A stretch of 64,000 bases of DNA, from NCBI GenBank assembly GCA_016720065.1, contig JADJXY010000001.1, positions 310,001 to 374,000 on the forward strand. The letters run 5' to 3'. Positions 1 to 8,772 of this stretch are shown one piece after another. A program made the position numbers and the translations under genes. Source of the DNA: Betaproteobacteria bacterium (GTDB taxonomy: Bacteria; Pseudomonadota; Gammaproteobacteria; Burkholderiales; Rhodocyclaceae). The number at the start of each line of letters is the position of its first letter. Position 1 is the stretch's first letter. The notes below the pieces were generated by a model, which made no database searches, was not told the DNA's origin, and worked only from the letters and a program-made list of their open reading frames with translations.

Positions 1-572
1 GCCACGCCGCCCTCGGTGCCCTCCTGGGGGCCGAGGCGCCGCAAGCCAGCGTGGGGGTGGCCCTCTTCGACCACGAAGAAGTGGGCAGCGAAAGCGCCGT
101 GGGGGCCGGCGGCAGCTTCCTGGCCGATGTCCTGGAGCGGACCGGCGCCGCCCTGGGGCTGGATGCCGAGGGCGGGCGCTGCGCCCGGGCCCGCAGCTTC
201 TTCGTCAGCGCCGACATGGCCCACGCCTGGAATGCCAATTTCCCCAATGCTTACGAGCCGGGCCATCGCGTCCTGGTGAATGGCGGCCCGGTGATCAAGA
301 CCCACGCCGGGCAGCGCTACGCCACCGGGGCCGACAGCGCGGCGCGCTTCGCCGAGCTTTGCGCGGCGGCGGGGGTGCCCTGCCAGTCCTACGCCCACCG
401 GGGCGACCTGGGCTGCGGCAGCACCATCGGCCCCCTGGTCGCCGCCCGTCTGGGCATGGCGGTGGTCGATGTGGGCAACCCCCTGTGGGCCATGCACAGC
501 CTGCGGGAAAGCGCCGGCAGCCACGACCACGGGGCCCTGATCGCCGCCCTGGGCGAACACTTTCGGCGATGA
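1..572 (+). CDS. M18 family aminopeptidase, 3' part only (5' end lies outside the window)
   Basis: The reading frame is open from base 3 to the TGA at 570-572, giving about 189 C-terminal residues. The DHEEVGS motif, a metal-binding motif of M18 aspartyl/DNPEP-like aminopeptidases, lies near the visible start. Further family signatures follow: FVSADMAHAWNANFP, GPVIKTHAGQRYAT, a GDLGCGSTIGP segment, and the MHSLRE and SHDH elements near the end. Members are cytosolic zinc peptidases that remove N-terminal residues, often acidic ones. The first metal ligands and the start codon are outside the window. The stop overlaps the next gene's ATG in an ATGA arrangement, so the two are probably cotranscribed and translationally coupled. 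The family call is firm; substrate preference cannot be read from this fragment. Confidence 0.93.
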   Translation, partial: HAALGALLGAEAPQASVGVALFDHEEVGSESAVGAGGSFLADVLERTGAALGLDAEGGRCARARSFFVSADMAHAWNANFPNAYEPGHRVLVNGGPVIKTHAGQRYATGADSAARFAELCAAAGVPCQSYAHRGDLGCGSTIGPLVAARLGMAVVDVGNPLWAMHSLRESAGSHDHGALIAALGEHFRR

Positions 573-2077
573 ATCCACGGCCTGGTGGCCTCCTGCCCCC
601 CGGCCCGGGGGCGCCTGCGGGCCAGCGCCCCCTCCCCACGCGGGAGGAAGTCCTGGGCCAGGCCCTGGACAATGTCTTCAACGCCGTCGTGTATGGCCGG
701 GTGATCTTCGACCGGGGGCGTCCGGTGGACCTCATCCACCTCTACGTGAACGCCGCCCACCAGCGCATCACCCACCTGCGCAACGTGGTGGGTCAGCGCC
801 TGTGCCACCTCCTGCCCGATTTCCCGGCCAGCAACGGCCCCGCCCTGGAGGCCCTGGGCCGGGTCGCCCGGGGCGGGGGGGCGGAAATGTTCGAAATGTT
901 CGTGCCCGGTCTCGGGGAGTGGTTCAGCGTTTCCCTCTGTTCGCCCCGGCGGGGCTTCGTGGTGGCGGCCTTCGACGTGCTGACCGGCGCCAAGCGCCGC
1001 GAGAGCGAATTGCGCCAGGCCCTGGATAGCCTCAACCTGGCCCAAAAAGCTGCTGGCGCCGGCATCTGGAGCTGGAACATGGTTACCGGCCGTCTGACCT
1101 GGTCGGACGAATTCTTCCGTCTCTTCGGCCTGGATCCGGAGCGGGAAGAAGCCAGTGTCGAGACCTGGAGGCGCATCGTCCATCCCGACGATCGGGCTGA
1201 GGCCGAAAGCCGGGTGGAGGCTGCCGTGCACAGCGGCATCCTGGATAACGAACACCGGCTCTTGCGTCCCTCCGGCGAGGTGCGCTGGATCGCCGTCCAC
1301 GGCAGCACCACCTGCGACAGCGTCGGGCGGCCCCTGGCCATGCGCGGCATCTGTCTCGACATCACTGCCGTCAAGGCCGCCGAGGAGGCGGAGCGCCAGG
1401 CGGCAGCGCAGCTCAAGGAGCTGGCCGCCAAACAGTTCGCGTTGCAGGAGGCCGAGCGCCAGGCGCTCTCCCGGGAACTGCACGACGAGGTGGGGCAGTC
1501 CCTGGCCGCCCTCCAGTTCACCCTGGAAAGCCTGCGCCGCAAGCTGGCCGGCGATCCGGCCTGCCTGGCCGACCTGCGGGCGGCGAACGCCATTACCGCC
1601 GGCCTGGTGGATGTGACCAAGCATCTGGCCCGCCGCCTGCGGCCCCCCATCCTGGATGAACTGGGGCTGGCTGCCAGCCTGCGCTGGTTCATCGGCCAGT
1701 TGCCGGCCGGCGGCCAGCCCAGCCTGCGCCTGGAGCAGTCGGTGGGGTCGCGCCGCTTCGACCCGCCGATCGAACTGGCGGCCTTCCGCACCGTCCAGGG
1801 CGCCGTCGGCAATGCCCTGCGCCATGCCCAGGCGAGCGCCATCGTGGTCGGGCTGTGGATCGAGGAGGGTGCCCTGTGGCTCAGCGTGCAGGACGATGGC
1901 GTGGGCTTCGACCTGCGGGAAGCGGCGGAGCGTTCGCGCCGCCTCACGTCCCTGGGGCTTTTGAGCATGCGCGAGCGGGCGGAGGCTGCGGGCGGCGAGT
2001 TGCGGGTGGACAGCGCCCCCGGTGCGGGGACGGTGCTGACCCTGTGGTTTCCGCTGCGCGCCGTGCCGGGCGCGTGA
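569..2077 (+). CDS. PAS-domain sensor histidine kinase, NarL/UhpB-type (HisKA_3)
   Basis: About 502 residues. The start at 569 was chosen because its ATG overlaps the upstream TGA (ATGA). An N-terminal PAS-like domain is followed by a second PAS/PAC region (about residues 155-265) with GIWSWNMVTGRLTWSDEF and an HPDDR element. A short coiled linker leads to the HisKA_3 dimerisation box, with phospho-acceptor His305 in ELHDEVGQSLAALQ. The C-terminal HATPase has an N-box around NALRHAQAS, a DDGVGFD G1 box and a GLLSMRERAEAAGG G2 box. No transmembrane segment is apparent, so it is probably a cytosolic sensor. No response regulator lies beside it in the window, so its partner and signal are unknown. 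Coupling to a peptidase gene is unusual but not diagnostic. Confidence 0.9.
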   Translation: MNPRPGGLLPPGPGAPAGQRPLPTREEVLGQALDNVFNAVVYGRVIFDRGRPVDLIHLYVNAAHQRITHLRNVVGQRLCHLLPDFPASNGPALEALGRVARGGGAEMFEMFVPGLGEWFSVSLCSPRRGFVVAAFDVLTGAKRRESELRQALDSLNLAQKAAGAGIWSWNMVTGRLTWSDEFFRLFGLDPEREEASVETWRRIVHPDDRAEAESRVEAAVHSGILDNEHRLLRPSGEVRWIAVHGSTTCDSVGRPLAMRGICLDITAVKAAEEAERQAAAQLKELAAKQFALQEAERQALSRELHDEVGQSLAALQFTLESLRRKLAGDPACLADLRAANAITAGLVDVTKHLARRLRPPILDELGLAASLRWFIGQLPAGGQPSLRLEQSVGSRRFDPPIELAAFRTVQGAVGNALRHAQASAIVVGLWIEEGALWLSVQDDGVGFDLREAAERSRRLTSLGLLSMRERAEAAGGELRVDSAPGAGTVLTLWFPLRAVPGA

Positions 2078-2093
2078 TCCTGGAGTCAGAGGC

Positions 2094-3845
2094 TCACAGG
2101 CGGTCCCGCCCGGCGAGCACCCGGCCCAGGGAAGCCATCTTGGCGCCGAAGCCCAGGCGCTCATCGGCCAAATCCTCAAGGAAGTCGGACAGGCGCTTGG
2201 AGCGGGCCACGGCGTAGAACACCAGGCCGACGAAGATCGTCGTGGACAGCACCGCATGCACGATCTTGGTGAGGGTGGATTCCTCGGCGAAGGTAATGAT
2301 GTTCATGCCGAAATAACCGGTGGTCACCGTGGCGATCAGCCCCAGGATGGTGATGACGGTGAGGCGGACGACGGTGTTGGACTGGCGGCGCTGGGAATCG
2401 CTGTCGAGATAGGCCGACATTTCGCTGATTTCGTCCCGCACCTCGTCGTATAGGGCGTCGTTGCGCAGATGATCGGCGCTCAGGCGAAAAATGGCCTGCA
2501 CGTGGGGGCGCTCCGAGATTTCGTGGAACCAGTAACGGTGGGTGAAACGCAGGAAAGTCTCGAAATTGGCCCGGATGCGGCGTTTGAAGCGGCGCACCGA
2601 AGTGTCGTCCCGGATGTCCAGGTCGTTCACCGAATCGACCAGGACGTCGGCGAAGACCAGGAGCGCCGCCCGGTGCAGGTGGGCGATGAGGAAGACCAGA
2701 AAATACTGATGGCGGAACTGGGCCAACACACCCCGCTCCTTGTCCAGGAAGAAGGACTGGCGGGCATCGCCCACCACGGTGAGGGCGTTGCCGGTGCACA
2801 GGAAGCGGGTATTGGGACCGGCGTCGCTGTCGTTCCAGAAACGGTCCTGGCAGAAGCGGCTTTCGAATTCCGCGACGGCGGGATCCTTGCTCGGCAAGGC
2901 CTCGTCCGGGTGCAGGGTAGTGGCCAGGCCGATGCGCACCCAGTCCTCCCGCGAGAGGCGGCGGGGATCGTCCACCGCCAGGTAGGCGGTGACCGGCATG
3001 CGGTGGTATTCGATCAGGCGGTAGCGCAGAGCGCCGGTTTCGTCCGAGTGGGCCAGGACCAGGGGCCGGATGAGGCAGGCCCAGTGTTCCGAAATGCAGG
3101 GGCTGCGGTGGGCGCAGACGTAGCTGAGGAATTTCTCCCGCCGCTGGGCGTCGGAGCGCGCCAGGACGCGGCCTTCGGCGTCCAGCCATTCGGCCAGGTG
3201 GGAGTTGTGCAGGCCGGCGCCTTCCTCGTCCCAGCCGGAAGGGTAGGCGCGGCCGAAGCGGAAGAGCAGATCCCGCGCCGTGGCGAGGGGCATCTCCCCG
3301 GCCTGCACTTCGAGGTTGAGGAGCACCAGATCCAGATCGTGGAAAAAATACAGGTCCAGGTGGACCACGTCCAGGAGCAGGGGCTCGGAATCCTTGCGTA
3401 GGGTGATGCGCAGGCGGGCCACGTCGCTGCGCCGGAAGACGTGCATGGGCGAGCCTCCCGGCGGGTCGTCGGGGCGCGGGGTGCGGGAGCGCCCCTCACC
3501 GTAGAGGAAGCGCTGCACGTAAGGCAGGAAGGAAACGAACTCCCGGTAATGCCGTTCCTTGAAATCCCGCGCGTCGGCAGTGAATTCATCGTCCACACGG
3601 TACCAGGGGGTACCCGGCAGGCCGGCCTCGAAAATTTCCCAGTGGCGCCCGTCGATTTCGGGCGAGTCCAGGGGTTCCAGTTGCAGCGGCCAGACCAGAT
3701 TGGCCCGGAAGTGGCGGACGACGGGGGGAGGGGAGGGCGTCGCGGTCACGGTGCTTGGTCCGTTGGGATGGGGAGGAGGCAGTTTACCCGAATGCCCCGG
3801 GGGCGCGGCATTGCCGGGCGGTGCCCGCCGGTGCGTCGCTTGCAT
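2094..3845 (-). CDS. CorA-like divalent cation transporter family protein
   Basis: 583 residues. The last ~100 residues look like a CorA pore: a hydrophobic helix ending in FGMN (Gly-Met-Asn at 513-515), a short acidic loop (IITFAEES), a second hydrophobic helix (about 527-550) and a basic tail. GMN is the selectivity-filter motif of CorA Mg/Co channels. The ~490-residue cytoplasmic part is much longer than in classical CorA (about 320 residues in total) and resembles the group of long proteobacterial CorA-like proteins. The Pro-rich first 40 residues may not be translated; a GTG at 3751 is an alternative start. A terminator at 3892-3919 separates it from the upstream gene, so it probably has its own promoter. 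Family assignment is good; the ion transported is inferred. Confidence 0.82.
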   Translation of the reverse strand: MQATHRRAPPGNAAPPGHSGKLPPPHPNGPSTVTATPSPPPVVRHFRANLVWPLQLEPLDSPEIDGRHWEIFEAGLPGTPWYRVDDEFTADARDFKERHYREFVSFLPYVQRFLYGEGRSRTPRPDDPPGGSPMHVFRRSDVARLRITLRKDSEPLLLDVVHLDLYFFHDLDLVLLNLEVQAGEMPLATARDLLFRFGRAYPSGWDEEGAGLHNSHLAEWLDAEGRVLARSDAQRREKFLSYVCAHRSPCISEHWACLIRPLVLAHSDETGALRYRLIEYHRMPVTAYLAVDDPRRLSREDWVRIGLATTLHPDEALPSKDPAVAEFESRFCQDRFWNDSDAGPNTRFLCTGNALTVVGDARQSFFLDKERGVLAQFRHQYFLVFLIAHLHRAALLVFADVLVDSVNDLDIRDDTSVRRFKRRIRANFETFLRFTHRYWFHEISERPHVQAIFRLSADHLRNDALYDEVRDEISEMSAYLDSDSQRRQSNTVVRLTVITILGLIATVTTGYFGMNIITFAEESTLTKIVHAVLSTTIFVGLVFYAVARSKRLSDFLEDLADERLGFGAKMASLGRVLAGRDRL

Positions 3846-3891
3846 GGCATCCCCGTACGGTGTCAGCGGTTCGGGCTAACCGGGGATGGAC

Positions 3892-3919
3892 AAGAAAAAG
3901 GGCGCCGCTTGGGCGCCCT
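3892..3919 (-). terminator. Rho-independent terminator after the PEP-CTERM gene
   Basis: Read on the minus strand, a GGGCGCC/GGCGCCC hairpin (3900-3918) is followed by a T-rich run ending at 3892. It lies about 25 nt past the stop of the gene at 3944 and upstream of the CorA-like gene. Confidence 0.85.
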
Positions 3920-3943
3920 GGGTGGATCGCTTGGGGGAGACCT

Positions 3944-5011
3944 TCAGCGCCGACGACGGCCCGCCGTGCCCATCAGGCCGAGTCCGGTGAGGGCCAGTAG
4001 CAGGGCGCCAGGCTCGGGGACGGCGTGGAGACGGATCAGTTGATCGTCGCCGCTGGCCGGATGCTGAACATTGACGTAGGCGACCGAGGGATCGAATTTG
4101 TCGAAATACAGTCCGGTCGGCTCGGCGCCGAGCGTCGACAAGGACAGCCAGCGGCCCACTGCATCGCCGATTCCGTCGGCATCGATATCCTGCAGGAACC
4201 AGATGTCGGCCTTGCCGCCATCCTGGTCCTCGACAACGTAGATGTTCCCCGCCGCGTCGATGGCAAGGTTGTCCGGGTTGCTCCAGGCACTGCCGACGGC
4301 AAGCCCCGTGGCAAGGTCCTTGAGGGTGTTGTCCGCTGCGAGCTTGACGGTGTTCGTGGCCAGATCCAGCGCGTACACCCGGCCCCGGCCGTTGCTTGCG
4401 TTGGCATCGTTATCCGAATCCGTCGTGGTGAAGTAGATCAGTTCGTGGCCATTTGCCAGTACCTTGATTTCCAGGTCTTCGGGGCGGTTGAAGCCCGTTG
4501 CGCCAACGGCGGTGGCCGAGGCGCGGCCGTCAATGGTCCCGTCGGCGAGGACGACCGACACGCCGGAAAGTGCTCTGCCTGCTGCATCGGTGATGGCGAC
4601 CCAGGTGGCGCCGCCGGCGATGGCACTGCCGTTGTTGCCTTCGAATTGGCCTCCGCCGCCGACCTTGAGCGCGTAGGTCTGGCCTTCGGCGAAGTAGTCG
4701 GCACCCGATGTGGCATTGGGTTTGGCCGACACGTACTTGTAAATGCCGCCGCCGTTCAGTTCGTCGACGAAATAGAGGGTGTTGTTGTTATCGAAAGCCA
4801 GGCCTTCGTGGGATACCCGCGGAATCACCGTGCGTTGGACAAAGTCGCCGCCATTGGCGGCTGCCGTGGTGGGATTGGTGACCTCGAAGAGGCGTCCCTT
4901 GGTGCTGTTGGCGCCCCAGGATTCCTCGGCCGTAAGGTAAGTGCCCCAGGGGGTCCACCGGGAGGCATCGCCTGAAACGAACCCCTGGGTGCCGGGGGCA
5001 ACGATGGTCAC
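3944..5011 (-). pseudogene. PEP-CTERM exported protein, PhoX/DUF839-like beta-propeller, N-terminally truncated remnant
   Basis: The open frame from a GTG at 5011 encodes 355 residues. Segments such as WTPWGTYLTAEESWG, HEGLAFDNNNTLYFVDE, NRPEDLEI and NPDNLAIDAAGNIYVVED resemble the PhoX/DUF839 family of extracytoplasmic proteins. The C-terminus is a textbook PEP-CTERM signal: VPEPGALLLAL, a hydrophobic helix, then RRRR. A PEP-CTERM protein needs Sec export, but no signal peptide is present: the frame upstream has no ATG and reaches a stop at 5075-5077. A neighbouring frame reads AAEGAFNVLTSK, and adding one A to an A5 run (5034-5038) would join it to NSNYNTRTVTI. Further upstream lies the lpdA terminator, so at most about 40 more residues could be recovered. 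I read it as a truncated and possibly frameshifted remnant; a functional short form is not excluded. Confidence 0.7.
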
Positions 5012-5131
5012 GGTCCGGGTGTTGTAGTTGGAATTTTTGAGGTCAACACGTTGAACGCCCCCTCGGCAGCGCGGTCATGGCGGCCCTGTGTTACGGGCTG
5101 ATGTTGGCTATGTTGCCGATTGTCCGGCGGC

Positions 5132-5160
5132 AAAAAAAGGCGACGGGGTCGCCGTCGCCT
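5132..5160 (-). terminator. Rho-independent terminator of the pyruvate dehydrogenase operon
   Basis: On the minus strand, an 8-bp stem GGCGACGG/CCGTCGCC (5139-5159) with a 5-nt loop is followed by seven Ts (5138-5132). It starts about 33 nt after the lpdA stop codon. Confidence 0.92.
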
Positions 5161-5192
5161 GAAATCGCGTCAGGAAGTGCAGATGGGATCGC

Positions 5193-7091
5193 TTACTTCC
5201 TGCGCGGCGGTGGAACATCCGTGCAAGTGCCGTGGGCCACTTCGGCGGCCATGCCGACGGTTTCGCCCAGGGTGGGGTGAGGGTGGATGGTTTTGCCGAT
5301 ATCGACGGCGTCGCAGCCCATTTCGATGGCCAGGCAGACTTCGCCGATCATGTCGCCGGCCGACGGGCCGACGATGGCGCCGCCGATGACGCGGTGCGTC
5401 TCGGCATCGAAGATCAGCTTGGTAAAGCCGTAGTCGGCGCCGTTGGCAATGGCGCGGCCGGAGGCGGCCCAGGGGAACTTGGACGTCTCGACCTTGCGGC
5501 CTTCCTGCCTGGCCTGCTCCTCGGTAGTGCCGACCCAGGCCACTTCGGGGTGGGTGTAGGCCACGCCGGGAATCACCTGGGCGTCGAAGGCGGCCTTGTG
5601 TCCTGCCGCGACTTCCGCCGCGACGTGGGCTTCATGGACGGCCTTGTGGGCGAGCATGGGCTGGCCGACGAGATCACCGATGGCGAAGATGTGGGGCACG
5701 TTGGTGCGCATCTGGGCGTCCACCGGAATGAAGCCGCGGTCGGTGACGACCACGCCGGCCTTCTCGGCGCCGATCTTCTTGCCGTTGGGGCTGCGTCCTG
5801 CCGCCTGCAGGATCATGTCGTAGCGCACGGCTTCGGCATTGGGCGCGCCCTCGCCTTCGAACCTGACCCACAGGCCGTCGTCCTTGGCGTCCACCGCCAC
5901 GGTCTTGGTCTTGAGCATGATGCGCTCGAAGCGGTGGGCGTTCTGCTTCTCCCACACCTTGACCGCATCGCGGTCGGGGCCCTGCATCAGGCCATCCATC
6001 ATCTCCACGACATCGACCTTGGCGCCGAGGGTGGAATAGACGGTGGCCATTTCCAGGCCGATGATGCCGCCGCCGATGACCAGCATCTTTTTCGGCACCG
6101 AATTTTTTCCAAAAGTCGGCAGCTCCAGGGCGCCGGTGGAATCGACGATCCGCGGGTCGCGGGGGATGAAGGGCAGATGCACCGCGGCGGAGCCGGCGGC
6201 GATGATGCACTTCTGGAACTTGATGATCTTCTTGCTGCCGGTCTTGTCCTGACTGCTGCCGGTGGTTTCCTCGACCTCGATGTGGTGCGGATCGAGGAAG
6301 CTGCCATAGCCGCGTACCACCTCGACCTTGCGTCCCTTGGCCATGCCGGCGAGGCCGCCGGTGAGCTTGCCGACGACCTTGTCCTTGTGGGCGCGCAGCT
6401 TGTCGAGATCGACCTGGGGGGCAGCGAAAGTGACGCCGAGGTCGTTGGCGTGACGGGCCTCGTCGATGATCTCGGCCACGTGCAGCAGGGCCTTGGAGGG
6501 AATGCAGCCGACGTTCAGGCAGACACCGCCGAGGGTGGCGTAACGCTCGACGATGACGGTCTTCAGCCCCAAGTCGGCGGCGCGGAAGGCGGCGGAATAG
6601 CCGCCGGGGCCGGCGCCGAGGACCAGCATCTCGCACTCCAGGTCGGCGCCGCCGGCATGACTGCCGGTCACCGGCGCGGCTCCTCCCCCTTCAAGGGGGG
6701 CGAAGGCGGGGTTTCGCAGAGCACTGCTCTGCGCCGACTGAGTGGGCAGGCTATGCAGAGCCTGCTCTGGGCGGCTGGGAGGGGGATGGGGGGCCGAGGC
6801 TGCGGTCTTCGACCCATCCCCACCCTGGCCCTCCCCTTGAAGGAGAGGGGAGGCGCCTGCTTCGACCTTGATCAGCAGGGCGCCTTCGCTGACCTTGGAG
6901 CCGAGCTGGACCAGCACTTCCTTGACCGTGCCGGCGACAGTGCTCGGCACGTCCATGGTGGCCTTGTCGGATTCCAGGGTGCAGATGGCGTCATCCACCT
7001 TGATGGCATCGCCGACCTTGACGAAGAGGTCGATGACCGGCACGTCGGAGAAATCGCCGATGTCGGGGACTTTGACTTCTACGAGACTCAT
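5193..7091 (-). CDS. lpdA: Dihydrolipoyl dehydrogenase (E3 of pyruvate dehydrogenase) with N-terminal lipoyl domain
   Basis: About 632 residues. E3 reoxidises dihydrolipoamide on E2 and passes electrons to NAD. Residues 1-80 form a lipoyl domain (VEVKVPDIGDF; lipoylated Lys in ESDKATMDVPS). After a linker come the FAD-binding GAGPGGYSAAFRAADLG, the redox disulfide GGVCLNVGCIPSK near residue 190, the NAD-binding GGGIIGLEMATVYSTLG and the C-terminal His-Glu motif HPHPTLGETVG. The ATG at 7091 was chosen over 7097 because the G6 Shine-Dalgarno-like run (7098-7103) then has normal spacing. It is the last gene of aceE-aceF-lpdA. The oddity is the linker (about residues 81-138): its DNA (6680-6852) looks like an intergenic repeat with inverted ends rather than the usual Ala/Pro-rich linker. 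Confidence 0.97.
   Translation of the reverse strand: MSLVEVKVPDIGDFSDVPVIDLFVKVGDAIKVDDAICTLESDKATMDVPSTVAGTVKEVLVQLGSKVSEGALLIKVEAGASPLLQGEGQGGDGSKTAASAPHPPPSRPEQALHSLPTQSAQSSALRNPAFAPLEGGGAAPVTGSHAGGADLECEMLVLGAGPGGYSAAFRAADLGLKTVIVERYATLGGVCLNVGCIPSKALLHVAEIIDEARHANDLGVTFAAPQVDLDKLRAHKDKVVGKLTGGLAGMAKGRKVEVVRGYGSFLDPHHIEVEETTGSSQDKTGSKKIIKFQKCIIAAGSAAVHLPFIPRDPRIVDSTGALELPTFGKNSVPKKMLVIGGGIIGLEMATVYSTLGAKVDVVEMMDGLMQGPDRDAVKVWEKQNAHRFERIMLKTKTVAVDAKDDGLWVRFEGEGAPNAEAVRYDMILQAAGRSPNGKKIGAEKAGVVVTDRGFIPVDAQMRTNVPHIFAIGDLVGQPMLAHKAVHEAHVAAEVAAGHKAAFDAQVIPGVAYTHPEVAWVGTTEEQARQEGRKVETSKFPWAASGRAIANGADYGFTKLIFDAETHRVIGGAIVGPSAGDMIGEVCLAIEMGCDAVDIGKTIHPHPTLGETVGMAAEVAHGTCTDVPPPRRK
6680..6852. 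repeat. Intergenic-type repeat lodged in the lpdA linker
   Basis: The left end (6681-6711) and the right end (6819-6852) are diverged inverted copies of a C-rich segment containing CCTTCAAGG / CCTTGAAGG. The middle contains short palindromes such as GCAGAGCACTGCTCTGC. The segment is in frame with lpdA and has no stop, so it is translated as a Pro/Ser/Gly-rich linker between the lipoyl and FAD domains. Confidence 0.65.
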
Positions 7092-7103
7092 GGTCATCCC
7101 CCC

Positions 7104-8759
7104 TTACAGCGCGACGCGGCGGAAGTCCGCCAGCAGCTGCGCGACATACACGTTGAAACGGGTCGCCAGGGCGCCGTCGATGACGCGGTGGTCGGCGGTC
7201 AGCGACAGGGGCAGGGTCAGGCGCGGCACGAAATCCTTCCCGTCCCACACCGGCTTCATGGCCGACTTGTTGACCCCGAGGATGGCCACTTCCGGCGCAT
7301 TGACGATGGGGGCGAAGGAGGTGCCGCCGATGCCGCCCAGGCTGGAGATGGTGAAGCAGGCGCCGGACATGTCGGCCGGCTTCAACTTGCCATCGCGGGC
7401 CTGCTTGGCCAGGTCGCCGGATTCCTGCGCCAGCTCGAAGACGGACTTCTTGTCGGCATTCTTGACCACCGGCACGACGAGGCCGTTGGGCGTGTCGGCG
7501 GCGAAGCCGATGTTGAAGTACTTCTTCAGCACCAGATTGTCGCCATCCAGCGAGGCGTTGAACTCGGGGAACCTCTGCAGGGCCTTGACGCAGGCCTTCA
7601 TCAGGAAGGCGAGCATGGTGAGTTTCGCCCCGCCGCCCTTCTCGTTTTCCTTGTTCAATTGCACCCGGAAGGCTTCCAGGTCGGTGATGTCGGCATCCTC
7701 GTGATAGGTCACGGCGGGGATCATCACCCAGTTGCGGGAGAGGTTCTGGCCGGAGATCTTCTTGATGCGGGACAGGGGCTTGGTTTCGATTTCACCGAAC
7801 TTGCTGAAGTCCACCTTCGGCCAGGGCAGCAGGTCGAGCACGCCGCCGCCGGTGACGCCGCCCGAGGCGGAAGCCACCGGGCCGGAGATGGCACCGGTCA
7901 TCACGCCCTTGACGTATTTGCTCAGGTCTTCCTTGAGGATGCGGCCCTTGGGACCGGACGCGGTGACCTTGGAGAGATCGATGCCCAGTTCCCGGGCGTA
8001 GGCACGCACCGACGGCGAGGCATGGACCTTGGCGCCGAGGGCCAGCGGCTGGGCTTGGGCGGCGGGCAGGGCAGCGGGGGCGGCGGCAGGTGCCGCAGCC
8101 GCGGGGGCAGGCGAAGACGCGGCAGACGGGGCAACCGGCTGGGGCGCGGCGGTGGGCGCTGCGACAGCTGCTGCTGCGCCGCTCTCCACCTTGATCAGCA
8201 GGGCGCCTTCGCTGACCTTGGAGCCGAGTTGCACCAGAACTTCCTTGACCACGCCGGCGGCGGTGGAAGGCACGTCCATGGTGGCCTTGTCCGATTCCAG
8301 GGTGCAGATGGCGTCGTCCACCTTGATGCTGTCGCCGACCTTGACGAAGAGGTCGATGACTGGCACGTCGGAAAAGTCGCCGATGTCCGGCACCTTCACT
8401 TCCACCACACCGCCAGCGCCGGCAGGTGCGGCCACCGGGGCCGCAGCAGCCGCGGGAGCGACCGGGGCGGGGGAAGAGGCTGCCGCCTGGGGCGCGGGGG
8501 CAGCGACAGCGGCGGTTGCGCCGCTTTCCACCTTGATCAGTAAGGATCCCTCGCTGACCTTCGACCCGATCTGCACCAGCACTTCCTTGACCACGCCGGC
8601 GACGGTGCTTGGCACGTCCATGGTGGCCTTGTCGGATTCCAGGGTGGCGATGGCGTCGTCGACCTTGATGGGGTCGCCCACTCTGACGAACAGGTCGATG
8701 ACCGGCACGTCGGAAAAATCGCCGATATCGGGGACTTTGACTTCGATGAGTTGGCTCAT
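7104..8759 (-). CDS. aceF: Pyruvate dehydrogenase E2, dihydrolipoamide acetyltransferase
   Basis: 551 residues. E2 moves the acetyl group from E1 to CoA and forms the core of the complex. There are two lipoyl domains (about 1-77 and 118-195), each with ESDKATMDVPST around the lipoylated Lys and joined by Ala/Pro-rich linkers. A peripheral subunit-binding domain follows (about 250-285, SPSVRAYARELGIDL and GPKGRILKEDL). The catalytic acetyltransferase domain ends with the active-site motif SLTADHRVIDGA. It lies between aceE and lpdA with 13-nt gaps. The lipoyl segments here and in lpdA are very similar at the DNA level, forming three direct repeats across 6.9-8.75 kb. Confidence 0.98.
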   Translation of the reverse strand: MSQLIEVKVPDIGDFSDVPVIDLFVRVGDPIKVDDAIATLESDKATMDVPSTVAGVVKEVLVQIGSKVSEGSLLIKVESGATAAVAAPAPQAAASSPAPVAPAAAAAPVAAPAGAGGVVEVKVPDIGDFSDVPVIDLFVKVGDSIKVDDAICTLESDKATMDVPSTAAGVVKEVLVQLGSKVSEGALLIKVESGAAAAVAAPTAAPQPVAPSAASSPAPAAAAPAAAPAALPAAQAQPLALGAKVHASPSVRAYARELGIDLSKVTASGPKGRILKEDLSKYVKGVMTGAISGPVASASGGVTGGGVLDLLPWPKVDFSKFGEIETKPLSRIKKISGQNLSRNWVMIPAVTYHEDADITDLEAFRVQLNKENEKGGGAKLTMLAFLMKACVKALQRFPEFNASLDGDNLVLKKYFNIGFAADTPNGLVVPVVKNADKKSVFELAQESGDLAKQARDGKLKPADMSGACFTISSLGGIGGTSFAPIVNAPEVAILGVNKSAMKPVWDGKDFVPRLTLPLSLTADHRVIDGALATRFNVYVAQLLADFRRVAL

Positions 8760-8772
8760 GGTCGTCTCCCCC

